DNA of 64,000 bases from Mycobacterium sp. 852014-50255_SCH5639931 (lineage in GTDB: Bacteria > Actinomycetota > Actinomycetes > Mycobacteriales > Mycobacteriaceae), in assembly GCF_001665605.1 (NCBI RefSeq), contig NZ_LZSV01000002.1, positions 310,001 through 374,000 on the forward strand, in the 5' to 3' direction. The notes under the pieces were generated by a model. That model did no database searches and was not told the DNA's origin. It saw only the letters and a program-made list of their open reading frames with translations. The position numbers and the translations under genes were made by a program. Of this stretch, positions 35,410-44,217 are shown in pieces (within the stretch, counting starts at the first letter, position 1; every line of letters begins with the position of its first letter).

Positions 35410-36273
35410 GTGCCCGAACTGCCCGAGGTCGAAGCCCTGGCCGACCATCTGCGCCGCCATGCCGTCGGCCTGACGATCGGCCGCGTCGACGTCGGCGCGC
35501 TCTCCGTCCTGAAAACCTTCGACCCGCCACTCAGCGTGCTGCACGGCCAACCCGTGACGGGGGCTCACCGGTGGGGCAAGTACCTGGGGTTGCAGGCTGG
35601 AGAGCTGTACTTGATCACTCACCTGTCCCGGGCGGGCTGGTTGCGGTGGTCCGACAAGCTGGCCGCGGCGCCACTTCGGCCCGGCAAGGGCCCGATCGCG
35701 CTGCGCGTGCACCTGGGCACGCCCGGCGAGGCGCCCGGCTTCGACCTGACCGAGGCCGGCACCCAGAAGCGGCTGGCCGTGTGGCTCGTCGACGATCCGC
35801 AGTCGGTGCCCGGCATCGCCGCCCTCGGCCCCGACGCGCTGGAGCTCAGCGTCGACGATCTTGCCGGGCTGTTGGCCGGCAACACCGGGCGGATCAAGAC
35901 GGTCATCACCGATCAGAAGGTGATCGCCGGCATCGGCAACGCGTACAGCGACGAAATCCTGCACGTCGCGAAGATCTCGCCGTTCGCCACCGCGGGCAAG
36001 CTGACCGATGAGCAGCTCACCACGCTGCACGACGCGATGGTGTCCGTCCTGCGCGACGCGGTGAGCCGGTCCGTGGGCCAGGGGGCGGCCACGCTCAAAG
36101 GCGAGAAACGCTCCGGCCTACGGGTGCATGCCCGCGCCGGCATGCCCTGTCCGGTGTGCGGGGACACCGTGCGTGAAGTTTCCTTCGCGGACAAGTCTTT
36201 TCAATACTGTCCGACGTGCCAGACCGGCGGCAAAGTGCTCGCCGACCGGCGGATGTCACGGCTGCTCAAGTAG
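35410..36273 (+). CDS. Formamidopyrimidine-DNA glycosylase family protein (full length)
   Basis: 287 residues. Base-excision glycosylase/AP lyase of the Fpg/Nei family. Mature N-terminus PELPEVEAL supplies the catalytic Pro and Glu; H2TH region QKVIAGIGNAYSDEIL; C-terminal zinc finger with CPVC and CPTC pairs. The GTG at 35410 gives the required N-terminal Pro after Met removal; upstream frames are spurious. I recall M. tuberculosis Rv0944 as a 158-residue remnant of this protein, so the full-length form here is the ancestral one. Probably in one transcript with cobF. Confidence 0.9.
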   Translation: MPELPEVEALADHLRRHAVGLTIGRVDVGALSVLKTFDPPLSVLHGQPVTGAHRWGKYLGLQAGELYLITHLSRAGWLRWSDKLAAAPLRPGKGPIALRVHLGTPGEAPGFDLTEAGTQKRLAVWLVDDPQSVPGIAALGPDALELSVDDLAGLLAGNTGRIKTVITDQKVIAGIGNAYSDEILHVAKISPFATAGKLTDEQLTTLHDAMVSVLRDAVSRSVGQGAATLKGEKRSGLRVHARAGMPCPVCGDTVREVSFADKSFQYCPTCQTGGKVLADRRMSRLLK

Positions 36274-36314
36274 GCGGCGGCCCGCGACTTGACACCTGTC
36301 GATATGCTGCCCGG

Positions 36315-37064
36315 ATGACTCGTCAGAAGATCCTCATCACGGGTGCCAGTTCCGGCCTGGGCGCCGGCATGGCGCGAGCGTTCGCCGCCAAGGGCCGCGA
36401 CCTGGCATTGTGCGCGCGGCGCACCGACCGGCTGGACGAGCTGAAAGCCGAACTGTCACAACAGTACCCGGGCATCAAGATCGCTGTGGCGGCGCTGGAC
36501 GTCAACGACCACGAGCAGGTGCCGAAGGTCTTCGGCGAACTCAGCGACGAGCTCGGCGGCATCGACCGCGTCATCGTCAACGCCGGCATCGGCAAGGGCG
36601 CGAAGCTCGGCTCGGGCAAGGTATGGGCCAACAAGGCGACCCTCGAGACCAACCTGGTGGCCGCGCTGGTGCAGATCGAGACGGCGTTGGAGATGTTCAA
36701 CAACACCGGTTCCGGCCATCTGGTGCTCATCTCGTCGGTGCTCGGCAACAAGGGCGTGCCGGGTGTCAAGGCCGCCTACGCTGCAAGCAAGGCCGGGTTG
36801 AGTTCGCTGGGTGAATCCCTGCGCGCCGAATATGCCAAGGGCCCCATCAAGGTTTCGGTCATCGAACCCGGCTACATCGAGTCGGAGATGACGGCCAAGT
36901 CGAACAGCACAATGTTGATGGTGGACAACGAGACCGGCGTCAACGCGCTCGTCGCCGCCATGGAACGTGAGCCCGGCCGGGCGGCGGTGCCGTGGTGGCC
37001 GTGGGCGCCGCTGGTGCAGGTGATGCGGGTGCTCCCGCCCCCGCTCACCAAGTGGTTCGCCTGA
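36315..37064 (+). CDS. Short-chain dehydrogenase/reductase
   Basis: 249-residue classical SDR: ILITGASSGLGAGMARAFAAKG at the N-terminus, VNAGIGKG for the NNAG motif, catalytic Ser in LISSVLGN, and YAASKAG for YxxxK. Substrate unknown. Position matches Rv0945. The ATG at 36315 gives a standard start; an upstream extension to 36216 lacks family features. Convergent with the MpaB-type gene, stops one base apart. Confidence 0.88.
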   Translation: MTRQKILITGASSGLGAGMARAFAAKGRDLALCARRTDRLDELKAELSQQYPGIKIAVAALDVNDHEQVPKVFGELSDELGGIDRVIVNAGIGKGAKLGSGKVWANKATLETNLVAALVQIETALEMFNNTGSGHLVLISSVLGNKGVPGVKAAYAASKAGLSSLGESLRAEYAKGPIKVSVIEPGYIESEMTAKSNSTMLMVDNETGVNALVAAMEREPGRAAVPWWPWAPLVQVMRVLPPPLTKWFA

Positions 37065-37065
37065 G

Positions 37066-38385
37066 TCAGTGCGGCACCGGCGTGTAATGTTCTGCGTCGC
37101 TGGTGAATTCGGGCTTGCCGTAGGTCGCCAGCCGTAGCTTGAGGAGCCCGATGACGTAGGCGTCGGTGATTTCCCGAAGCACGCGGATGCGGCTGGCGTG
37201 GCTCACGGCGGTGAAACGCCCGATGATGAAGGGCGCGGTGAGGGCGACCCGGATGAGGTCCGTCGGCCCCATTGAGACGCCCATGGCCTCGGCGATCTCT
37301 CGATTCCCATTGCAGAAGGTGCGAACGAAAGTGAGCTTGCTGAAACTCTTTTCGACCGCTTCGGCGCAACGGTCGAACAGCGTCGTGTCGGGGCGCAAAT
37401 AGGCCGCCATCGTGCCGCGGACGAGTTCTTGGCAGATGCTGTCGAATCCGTCGCGCAGCAGTGCCGAGCGCGCGTGCATGACGTGGATGATGTCGGCCGG
37501 TTCGGCCGGCAACAGCTCTTCTGGCAGGCCGAGCAAAAAGCAGCGATACCTGGCGAATTCGACGACGGCGCGCTCTTCGGCGGTGAACTCTGTCCGGCCC
37601 TGTTGGCGCGCCTTGCGGGCCAGCAGGTACTGGCCGATCATTCCGGCCGGCATCTGGTCGACCTGCGGCACGGGCATGCCGTACACGGCGGCATCCCACT
37701 TGTCGGATTTCTTGAGGGCGTTGTAGCGGACCATCGAGTGCATCAGCCGGACCATGGCGGCCGCCTCGAAACCGGGGCCGAAACGGTCCAGCGCACCGGG
37801 CAGGGTGGTGACGGCGAAGAAACTCGCGGTCTCGTTTACCCGCCGGGCGGCCCGCTTGCCCGAGAGTGCGCCGGTGAGCGCCATCGGCAGCGCGGCGTAG
37901 GTGTTGGTGAAGGTCGCGATGAAGGCCCCTCGCGTGATGAAGGGGGCCAGCAGCGCTGCGGGGATCCGCTCTTGGCGGGCGCCCTCACGGACCAGGTCGA
38001 AGTCGATCCACTCCGGAGTGGCCTCCATGGCGGCGATGAACGAAACCAGCTCCGGGGGCGCGTCGGACACCGCCTCGACGCCCTCCCGGCAGGCCGTCTT
38101 GAGCATGTCGATCAGCTGGACGGCGCTGTGCGAAGCCATCAGTGCCGCATAGGGATCGGCGACGACGTCGCCGAGCAGGGTGGCCGTGCTCATCAACTCG
38201 ACCACGCGGTCGTCTTCCAGGATCGGTGCGCGGTCGGCGATCCAGGCGGGCAGGGCCGAGTCGACGCCGGGCTCGGTGGCCAGACGATCCGGCTGCCGGT
38301 CGAAGTCGAAGTCTCCATACAGGTCGGGCTGCAATGCGCGCTGGCTGCGGACTCGCTCGGCGAGTTCGGGGTAGTACGTGACCAT
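37066..38385 (-). CDS. Oxygenase MpaB-family (DUF2236) protein
   Basis: 439 residues, mostly helical. Looks like the MpaB/rubber-oxygenase catalytic domain family (DUF2236): RGAFIATFTNTYAALPMALTGALSG, RVNETASFFAVTTLPGALDRFGPGFEAAAMVRLMH and VEFARYRCFLLGLPEELLP. Members bind heme and oxidise prenyl or other lipophilic substrates; here the substrate is unknown. An RBS (GGGAGG) precedes the ATG. Divergent from a TetR regulator, with a 42-bp palindrome in the 66-bp spacer, so it is almost certainly that regulator's target. Confidence 0.82.
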   Translation of the reverse strand: MVTYYPELAERVRSQRALQPDLYGDFDFDRQPDRLATEPGVDSALPAWIADRAPILEDDRVVELMSTATLLGDVVADPYAALMASHSAVQLIDMLKTACREGVEAVSDAPPELVSFIAAMEATPEWIDFDLVREGARQERIPAALLAPFITRGAFIATFTNTYAALPMALTGALSGKRAARRVNETASFFAVTTLPGALDRFGPGFEAAAMVRLMHSMVRYNALKKSDKWDAAVYGMPVPQVDQMPAGMIGQYLLARKARQQGRTEFTAEERAVVEFARYRCFLLGLPEELLPAEPADIIHVMHARSALLRDGFDSICQELVRGTMAAYLRPDTTLFDRCAEAVEKSFSKLTFVRTFCNGNREIAEAMGVSMGPTDLIRVALTAPFIIGRFTAVSHASRIRVLREITDAYVIGLLKLRLATYGKPEFTSDAEHYTPVPH

Positions 38386-38398
38386 CGCTGCCTCCCAT

Positions 38399-38440
38399 TA
38401 ACTAACAGTTCGTGAGTAAATACTCACAAGTTGTTAGTTA
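38399..38440. promoter_or_regulatory. Palindromic operator between MpaB-type gene and tetR
   Basis: Two 20-bp arms around a two-base centre, 17 of 20 positions complementary. Outer blocks TAACTAACA/TGTTAGTTA and inner blocks GTGAGTA/TACTCAC are perfect. Size and place fit a TetR-family operator, perhaps for two dimers. The tetR start is 11 bp to the right. Confidence 0.8.
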
Positions 38441-38451
38441 TGCTGTCAAGC

Positions 38452-39054
38452 ATGAGTGCGGGCAACCCTAAGCGGCGCATGACCGCCGAAGGTCGGCGCG
38501 AGCAGATCCTCGGCGTCACGCACGCGATCGTCGACGCCGAGGGGTTCCACGCGGCCACACCCAATCGCATCGCCGAGGCGGCCGGCATCAATCGGTCGTT
38601 GATCTATCAGCTGTTCGGCGACCCGGCGGGACTGTTCGTCGCGCTGATCGACCGTGAGGCGGCCCGCGCCGGCGCCCAGTTCGCCGAGGCGGTCTCCGGG
38701 TTGGATGCCGTCTCCGAGGACCAGTCGCTTGTGGTTGCCTTCGACGGCGTGCTGGCCGCGGTCGACGCCCACCCGGCAACGTGGCGGCTGTTCCTGTTTC
38801 CGCCGCAGGGTGCTCCCCCGGAGTTGTATGCGCGGCTGGCTGAATCGCAGGCCGTCGTGTTGGAGTTCTTCGTCGCCGAACTGCTGCGCACCAATCCCGG
38901 AGTGCACGACCCCGAGTACACCGCGCGGATCCTGCACGCCGCCGGACGCGAACTGCTGCAGCTGCACCTCAGTGAGCCGCAGACCGCGACCGTAGAACGC
39001 TTGCGCACCTTCGTGCGCCGACTCGGGTCGGACGTCATGAGCCGGACCGGCTGA
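38452..39054 (+). CDS. TetR-family transcriptional regulator
   Basis: 200 residues. N-terminal TetR DNA-binding domain: RREQILGVTHAIVDAEGFHAATPNRIAEAAGINRS..., with the helix-turn-helix at about residues 37-57 and LIYQLFGDPAGLF following. The C-terminal ligand domain is diverged. No SD precedes the ATG at 38452, and a TAGTTATG-like -10 lies close, so the mRNA may be leaderless. It likely represses itself and the divergent MpaB-type oxygenase; ligand unknown. Confidence 0.9.
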   Translation: MSAGNPKRRMTAEGRREQILGVTHAIVDAEGFHAATPNRIAEAAGINRSLIYQLFGDPAGLFVALIDREAARAGAQFAEAVSGLDAVSEDQSLVVAFDGVLAAVDAHPATWRLFLFPPQGAPPELYARLAESQAVVLEFFVAELLRTNPGVHDPEYTARILHAAGRELLQLHLSEPQTATVERLRTFVRRLGSDVMSRTG

Positions 39055-39060
39055 GGGCTA

Positions 39061-40725
39061 CTAGCTGGTGCGCCCGCGTTCGGTCCGGTAGCGGCGCACC
39101 AGCGCGTCGGTCGAGCTGTCGGACTGCGGAGCCGGCGAGCCGTCGGACGTGATCACGGGGAGCAGCGCTTTCGCCTGCGTCTTGCCCAGCTCCACGCCCC
39201 ACTGGTCGAACGAGTCGATGCCCCAGATGGCGCCCTCGGTGAAGACCTGATGCTCGTAGAGCGCGATCAACTGGCCCAGCACTGACGGCGTTAGCCGGTC
39301 GGCCAGGATCGAGGTCGACGGCCGGTTGCCGGGCATCACCTTGTGCGGCACGATGTCGGCCGGCGTGCCTTCGGCGGCAATCTCCTCGGCGGTCTTACCG
39401 AACGCCAACACTTGGGTCTGGGCGAAGAAGTTGCTCATCAGCAAGTCGTGCATGCTGCCGGTGCCCTCGACGGTGGGCAGGTCGTCCAGAGGCTGGCTGA
39501 AGCCGATGAAGTCGGCCGGCACCAGCCGGGTGCCCTGATGCAGCAATTGGTAGAAGGCATGCTGGCCGTTGGTTCCCGGCTCGCCCCAAAAGATTTCGCC
39601 GGTGTCGGTGGTGACCGGAGTGCCGTCGGCGCGCGTCGACTTACCATTCGATTCCATCGTCAGCTGTTGTAGATAGGCCGCGAATCGCGCCAAGTCGTTG
39701 GAGTAGGGCAGCACCGCGCGCGACTGGGCACCCATGAAGTTGGAGTACCACAGCCCGATCAGCCCGAGCAGCGCCGGCGCGTTGGACTCCAGCGGGGCGG
39801 TCTTGAAATGCCGGTCCACGATGTGGAATCCGGACAGAAAATCGGCGAAGGCCTCCTTGCCGATCGCGGCCATCACCGAGAGGCCGATCGCCGAATCGAC
39901 GGAATACCGTCCCCCGACCCAGTCCCAGAAGCCGAACATGTTGTCGGTGTTGATGCCGAAGTCGTCGGCCAGGCGCTTGTTGGTGGAGACCGCCACGAAA
40001 TGCTTGGAGACCGCGGCGTCGCCGAGCGCGTCGGTCAGCCAGCGGCGCGCGGCGGTCGCGTTGGTCAGGGTTTCCAGCGTGGAGAACGTCTTGGAGGCGA
40101 CGATGAAAAGCGTTGTGGCGGGGTCCAAGTCGGCCAGCGTGGCGATGAGGTCGGCCGGGTCGACGTTGGAGGCGAAGCGTGCGGAAATCCCGGCGTCGGC
40201 GTAGTGGCGTAGCGCCTGATAGACCATCACCGGCCCCAGATCCGATCCGCCGATGCCGATGTTGACCACCGTGCTGATTCTTTTCCCGGTGGCCCCGGTC
40301 CATTCACCATTGCGTAACCGGTCGGTGAAGTCGCCCATCCGGTCGAGCACGGCGTGCACGTCCTCGACGACGTTGTGGCCGTCGACGATCAGTTCGGCGT
40401 CCCGGGGCAGTCGCAGCGCGGTGTGCAATACCGCCCGGTCCTCGGAGACGTTGATGTGCGCGCCGGCGAACATCTGGTCGCGGCGCTCTTCGAGGTTAGC
40501 CGTGCGCGCCAGATCGACCAGCAGCCGCAGCGTCTCTCGCGTGACGCGGTGTTTGCTGTAGTCGATGTAGAGGTCGCCGACCGATACGGTGAGTTCGCGG
40601 CCGCGGTCGGGATCCTCGTCGAAGAACTGGCGCAGATGGGTCGCGCCGATTTGTTCGTGATGCCTGCGCAGGGCGTCCCACGCTGGGGTGACGGTGATGT
40701 CGGGGAGGCTTTGCACGGAGGTCAT
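39061..40725 (-). CDS. pgi: Glucose-6-phosphate isomerase
   Basis: 554 residues. Interconverts glucose-6-phosphate and fructose-6-phosphate in glycolysis and gluconeogenesis. Family signatures are intact: [20 protein letters not shown], the [12 protein letters not shown] region, PGNRPS and the C-terminal QWGVELGK. Length equals that of M. tuberculosis Pgi (553 aa). ATG at 40725. Convergent with tetR; followed upstream by tandem palindromic repeats. Confidence 0.97.
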   Translation of the reverse strand: MTSVQSLPDITVTPAWDALRRHHEQIGATHLRQFFDEDPDRGRELTVSVGDLYIDYSKHRVTRETLRLLVDLARTANLEERRDQMFAGAHINVSEDRAVLHTALRLPRDAELIVDGHNVVEDVHAVLDRMGDFTDRLRNGEWTGATGKRISTVVNIGIGGSDLGPVMVYQALRHYADAGISARFASNVDPADLIATLADLDPATTLFIVASKTFSTLETLTNATAARRWLTDALGDAAVSKHFVAVSTNKRLADDFGINTDNMFGFWDWVGGRYSVDSAIGLSVMAAIGKEAFADFLSGFHIVDRHFKTAPLESNAPALLGLIGLWYSNFMGAQSRAVLPYSNDLARFAAYLQQLTMESNGKSTRADGTPVTTDTGEIFWGEPGTNGQHAFYQLLHQGTRLVPADFIGFSQPLDDLPTVEGTGSMHDLLMSNFFAQTQVLAFGKTAEEIAAEGTPADIVPHKVMPGNRPSTSILADRLTPSVLGQLIALYEHQVFTEGAIWGIDSFDQWGVELGKTQAKALLPVITSDGSPAPQSDSSTDALVRRYRTERGRTS

Positions 40726-40734
40726 AGTTCGACC

Positions 40735-40846
40735 CTAGTGACGGTCGCAAGCGCCGCGTAGCGGGGCGCGGCGGGCCGTCACCGTTGGGCTAGTGACGGT
40801 CGCAAGCGCCGCGTAGCGGGGCGGGGGACGGGCCGTCACCGTCGGG
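40735..40846. repeat. Tandem 55-bp palindromic repeat (two copies)
   Basis: Two copies beginning CTAGTGACGGTCGCAAGCG at 40735 and 40790 (period 55). Each is bounded by TGACGG and CCGTCA, which can pair as a hairpin. The core (GCAAGCGCCGCGTAGCGGGGCG) resembles a single copy at 48239-48286. An interspersed extragenic palindrome; it could also act as a terminator. Confidence 0.7.
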
Positions 40847-40884
40847 GCGGCCGGTGCGCCGCGGCCCAGCCCGGGTGCGACGGG

Positions 40885-41214
40885 TCAGTGACCGAGCCGG
40901 CCCCTGCCCAACCTCAGCAGCAGGATCGCCAGGTCCTTGCCGTCGGGACCGAGCTCGCTGTAGCGCTCGATCACCTTCATCTCGCGACTGTGCACGAGCC
41001 GCGTGCCGCCGGATGCCATCCGGACCTTGCCGATCGCCTGAGAGACCTCGGTGCGGCGCTTCACCGCGGCCAGGATCTCGGCGTCCAACCGGTCGATCTC
41101 GTGACGCAAGTCGTCGATACTCAACTCTTCGGCGGCCGTCTGTGGGGTTTCCACCGTCTCAACCTTCATCTCTGCTGACTCCGCATTCTCGGGATGTGGG
41201 GGTTGTGGTCTCAT
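40885..41214 (-). CDS. Intracellular chorismate mutase (AroQ type)
   Basis: 109 residues. Converts chorismate to prephenate for Phe/Tyr synthesis. All-helical AroQ domain: DDLRHEIDRLDAEILAAVKRRTEVSQAIGKVRM, then RLVHSREMKVIERYSELGPDGKDLAILLLRLGRGRLGH. This matches Rv0948c, which is weak alone and activated by binding DAHP synthase through its C-terminus. An internal ATG at 41169 is possible; I keep 41214 because the M. tuberculosis form starts the same way. A hairpin lies in the 5' leader. Confidence 0.93.
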   Translation of the reverse strand: MRPQPPHPENAESAEMKVETVETPQTAAEELSIDDLRHEIDRLDAEILAAVKRRTEVSQAIGKVRMASGGTRLVHSREMKVIERYSELGPDGKDLAILLLRLGRGRLGH

Positions 41215-41240
41215 CCGGTTTCGGGCCTCACAAAAGAGAC

Positions 41241-41274
41241 GAGCCCCGGTCTCCGGAAGCGGACCACGGGGCTC
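41241..41274 (-). terminator. Hairpin in the chorismate mutase leader (possible attenuator)
   Basis: GAGCCCCG and CGGGGCTC (41241-41248, 41267-41274), with further internal pairing of GGTC and GACC-type bases. On the minus strand it is followed by GTCTCTTTT and lies about 26 bp before the chorismate mutase start. A second CCCCGTGGTC copy just upstream on that strand could compete for pairing. Confidence 0.45.
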
Positions 41275-41769
41275 TGACGAAAGCAGCTAGACCACGGGGA
41301 CCGCTAATCGGTACCCGTAGAAAAATCGGCGGCAGTTCGGGGTGCGAGGCCGCCGACGGCGCTGCGTGTTGAGCACCAAACGAGTGTGCCACTAAAATCG
41401 GCTCTCGCGCAAAAAGGCGTTCGTGAGCTGGCCATTACCCGGTCGACGTCCGCGTGAGACTTGCCGGTGTTCGGTTGCGGTGACCGCCAACCCCGGGTCT
41501 GCTTGCCGGGTACGGAATCCATTAACAGGGCGCGAAATTCGGTGTTATAGGAGATTGCGCGAGATTGACGGCGGCGCAAACTCGGGCCGCGATTATGCGC
41601 GGCTTTTTTACTCGAGTCTAATTAGTCGCCATTTGAAATCGGGGCGCATTTGTCTGCGAAACACGCCTTTCGCCGCCCCGTTTTTGCCGGGCGGAGGGCG
41701 GTCGGGGCACTAGCCTGTTGTCACGCCTGGGCGCGTTGCGTCGGTGGGCGGCGGTAAGTTTGGACCAAC
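41275..41769. other. Divergent spacer before uvrD1, no gene
   Basis: Lies between chorismate mutase and uvrD1. Frames here have poor composition and no RBS. It contains a terminator-like hairpin (41586-41609) and a second hairpin CCGCCC/GGGCGG (41673-41694). TTATAG near 41544 is a possible -10 element on the plus strand. Confidence 0.4.
41586..41609 (+). terminator. Orphan intrinsic terminator
   Basis: GCCGCG-attatg-CGCGGC followed by six T residues: a textbook intrinsic terminator on the plus strand, unusual in mycobacteria. No plus-strand gene lies upstream, so it may end a short RNA or attenuate uvrD1. Confidence 0.6.
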
Positions 41770-44103
41770 ATGAGTGTGTACGCAACCGATGCCAACCTGG
41801 CCTCCGAAGCAGATCAGTTGCTCGAAGGCCTCAACCCGCAACAGCGCCAGGCGGTGGTGCACGAGGGCTCGCCGCTGCTGATCGTGGCAGGGGCCGGCTC
41901 CGGCAAGACCGCCGTGTTGACGCGCCGCATCGCCTATCTGATCGCGGCGCGCGGCGCGGGGGTCGGCCAGATCCTGGCCATCACCTTCACCAACAAGGCC
42001 GCGGCCGAGATGCGCGAACGGGTGGTGCGGTTGGTCGGCAACCGGGCCCGCGCCATGTGGGTGTCCACCTTTCACTCGACGTGTGTGCGGATCCTGCGCA
42101 ACCAGGCGTCGTTGATCGAAGGCCTCAATTCCAACTTCTCGATCTACGACGCCGACGATTCCCGCCGCCTGCTGCAGATGATCGGTCGCGACATGGGGCT
42201 CGACATCAAGCGCTACTCGCCCCGGCTGCTGGCCAACGCCATCTCCAACCTGAAGAACGAGCTGATCGACCCCGCTGAGGCGGTGGCGAAACTGACGGAC
42301 GACTCCGACGACCTGACGCGCACCGTGGCGTCCGTGTACGGCGAATACCAGCGGCGGCTGCGCGCGGCAAACGCGCTGGACTTCGACGACCTGATCGGCG
42401 AGACCGTCGCGGTGCTGCGGGCCTTTCCGCAGATCGCCCAGCACTACCGGCGGCGGTTCCGTCATGTCCTGGTCGACGAGTATCAGGACACCAACCATGC
42501 GCAGTACGTGCTGGTGCGGGAACTGGTCGGTCACGACGCGACGGGATCGCCCGACGATGTGCCGCCGGCGGAATTGTGCGTGGTGGGTGACGCCGATCAG
42601 TCGATCTATGCGTTCCGCGGCGCCACCATCCGCAACATCGAGGACTTCGAGCGCGACTATCCGGACGCGATAACCATTCTGCTGGAACAGAATTACCGCT
42701 CCACGCAGAACATCTTGTCGGCGGCCAACTCGGTGATCGCGCGCAACTCCGGGCGGCGGGACAAACGGCTGTGGACCGACGCCGGCGCCGGCGAATTGAT
42801 CGTCGGCTACGTCGCGGACAACGAGCATGACGAGGCCAGGTTCGTGGCCGAGGAGATCGACGCGCTCGCCGACCGGGGTGAGATCACCTACAACGACGTG
42901 GCCGTGTTCTATCGCACCAACAATTCGTCGCGGTCGTTCGAAGAGGTGTTCATCCGCGCCGGCATTCCCTACAAAGTCGTTGGGGGAGTGCGGTTCTACG
43001 AGCGCAAAGAGATTCGCGACATCGTCGCCTATCTGCGGGTGCTGGACAACCCCGGCGACGCGGTCAGCATGCGGCGCATCCTCAACACCCCGCGCCGGGG
43101 CATCGGGGATCGGGCCGAGGCGTGCGTGGCGGTGTACGCGGAGAACACCGGCGCGAGTTTCGCCGACGCGCTGGTGGCCGCGGCCGAAGGCAAAGTGCCG
43201 ATGCTCAATTCGCGCGCGGAGAAGGCGATCGCCGGTTTCGTCGAGCTGCTCGACGAGCTCAGGGGCCGCCTCGACGAGGATCTCGGCGATCTGGTCGAGT
43301 CGGTGCTCGAACGTACCGGTTACCGGCGGGAGCTGGAATCCTCCACCGATCCGCAAGATCTGGCCCGCTTGGACAACCTCAACGAACTTGTCAGTGTGGC
43401 ACACGAATTCAGCACTGACCGGGCCAACGCCGCCGCGCTGGGCGAGTCGTTACAGACCCCCGACGACGAAGACGTGCCGGACACCGGCGTGCTCGCGGAA
43501 TTCCTGGAGCGCGTCTCGCTGGTTTCCGACAGTGACGAGATCCCCGAGAACGACGCCGGCATGGTCACTTTGATGACGCTGCACACCGCGAAGGGACTGG
43601 AATTTCCGGTGGTGTTCGTTACCGGCTGGGAGGACGGCATGTTCCCGCACATGCGGGCGCTGGACGACCCGACCGAACTGTCCGAGGAGCGGCGGCTGGC
43701 CTACGTCGGCATCACCCGCGCCCGTCAGCGGCTGTATCTGAGCAGGGCCATCGTCCGGTCCTCCTGGGGGCAGCCGATGCTCAACCCGGAGTCGCGCTTC
43801 CTGCGGGAGGTTCCGCAGGAACTCATCGAGTGGCGGCGCACTGCGCCGGCCCCGTCGTTCAGCGCGCCGGTGAGCGGCGCCGGCCGGTTCGGTGCGCCAC
43901 GCGCGGCCCCGACCCGCTCGGGTGCCGGCAAGCGCCCGTTGCTGGTGCTCGAGCCCGGCGACCGGGTGACTCACGACAAGTACGGGCTTGGCCGCGTCGA
44001 AGAGGTGTCCGGCGTCGGCGAATCGGCCATGTCTCTCATCGACTTCGGCAGCGCCGGGCGGGTGAAGCTGATGCACAACCACGCCCCGATCAGCAAGCTC
44101 TAA
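41770..44103 (+). CDS. uvrD1: ATP-dependent DNA helicase UvrD1/PcrA
   Basis: 777 residues. SF1A 3'-5' helicase in nucleotide excision repair; mycobacterial UvrD1 is reported to work with Ku. Motifs in order: I VAGAGSGKTAVLTRRIAYLI, Ia ITFTNKAAAEMRER, II VDEYQDTNHAQ, III GDADQSIYAFRGA, IV QNYRST, V TLHTAKGLEFPVVF, VI VGITRARQRLYLSRA. The C-terminal Tudor-like segment VTHDKYGLGRVEEVSG (about 738-753) is the RNA-polymerase-binding part. Size fits Rv0949 (771 aa). ATG at 41770. Confidence 0.96.
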   Translation: MSVYATDANLASEADQLLEGLNPQQRQAVVHEGSPLLIVAGAGSGKTAVLTRRIAYLIAARGAGVGQILAITFTNKAAAEMRERVVRLVGNRARAMWVSTFHSTCVRILRNQASLIEGLNSNFSIYDADDSRRLLQMIGRDMGLDIKRYSPRLLANAISNLKNELIDPAEAVAKLTDDSDDLTRTVASVYGEYQRRLRAANALDFDDLIGETVAVLRAFPQIAQHYRRRFRHVLVDEYQDTNHAQYVLVRELVGHDATGSPDDVPPAELCVVGDADQSIYAFRGATIRNIEDFERDYPDAITILLEQNYRSTQNILSAANSVIARNSGRRDKRLWTDAGAGELIVGYVADNEHDEARFVAEEIDALADRGEITYNDVAVFYRTNNSSRSFEEVFIRAGIPYKVVGGVRFYERKEIRDIVAYLRVLDNPGDAVSMRRILNTPRRGIGDRAEACVAVYAENTGASFADALVAAAEGKVPMLNSRAEKAIAGFVELLDELRGRLDEDLGDLVESVLERTGYRRELESSTDPQDLARLDNLNELVSVAHEFSTDRANAAALGESLQTPDDEDVPDTGVLAEFLERVSLVSDSDEIPENDAGMVTLMTLHTAKGLEFPVVFVTGWEDGMFPHMRALDDPTELSEERRLAYVGITRARQRLYLSRAIVRSSWGQPMLNPESRFLREVPQELIEWRRTAPAPSFSAPVSGAGRFGAPRAAPTRSGAGKRPLLVLEPGDRVTHDKYGLGRVEEVSGVGESAMSLIDFGSAGRVKLMHNHAPISKL

Positions 44104-44121
44104 CCGCATGGCGTCTGCGGA

Positions 44122-44183
44122 CCATTTGGCGACTCGGGATTTTGATATCGCTGGTGGTATCGGATTTGAAAGTCGCCTAATGG
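44122..44183. terminator. Inverted repeat between convergent uvrD1 and membrane-protein genes
   Basis: Arms CCATTTGGCGACT (44122-44134) and AGTCGCCTAATGG (44171-44183) are complementary at 12 of 13 positions, with a 36-bp loop containing GATATC/GTATC. Placed midway between converging stops, it is likely a bidirectional terminator. Confidence 0.55.
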
Positions 44184-44217
44184 TCGGGCGCCGGGCCGGC
44201 ACCCGCTTCGGCGCGGG

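Noticed and set aside
40735..40846. CRISPR array
   Set aside because: There are only two adjacent copies, with no unique spacers and no cas genes; the units are palindromic extragenic repeats.
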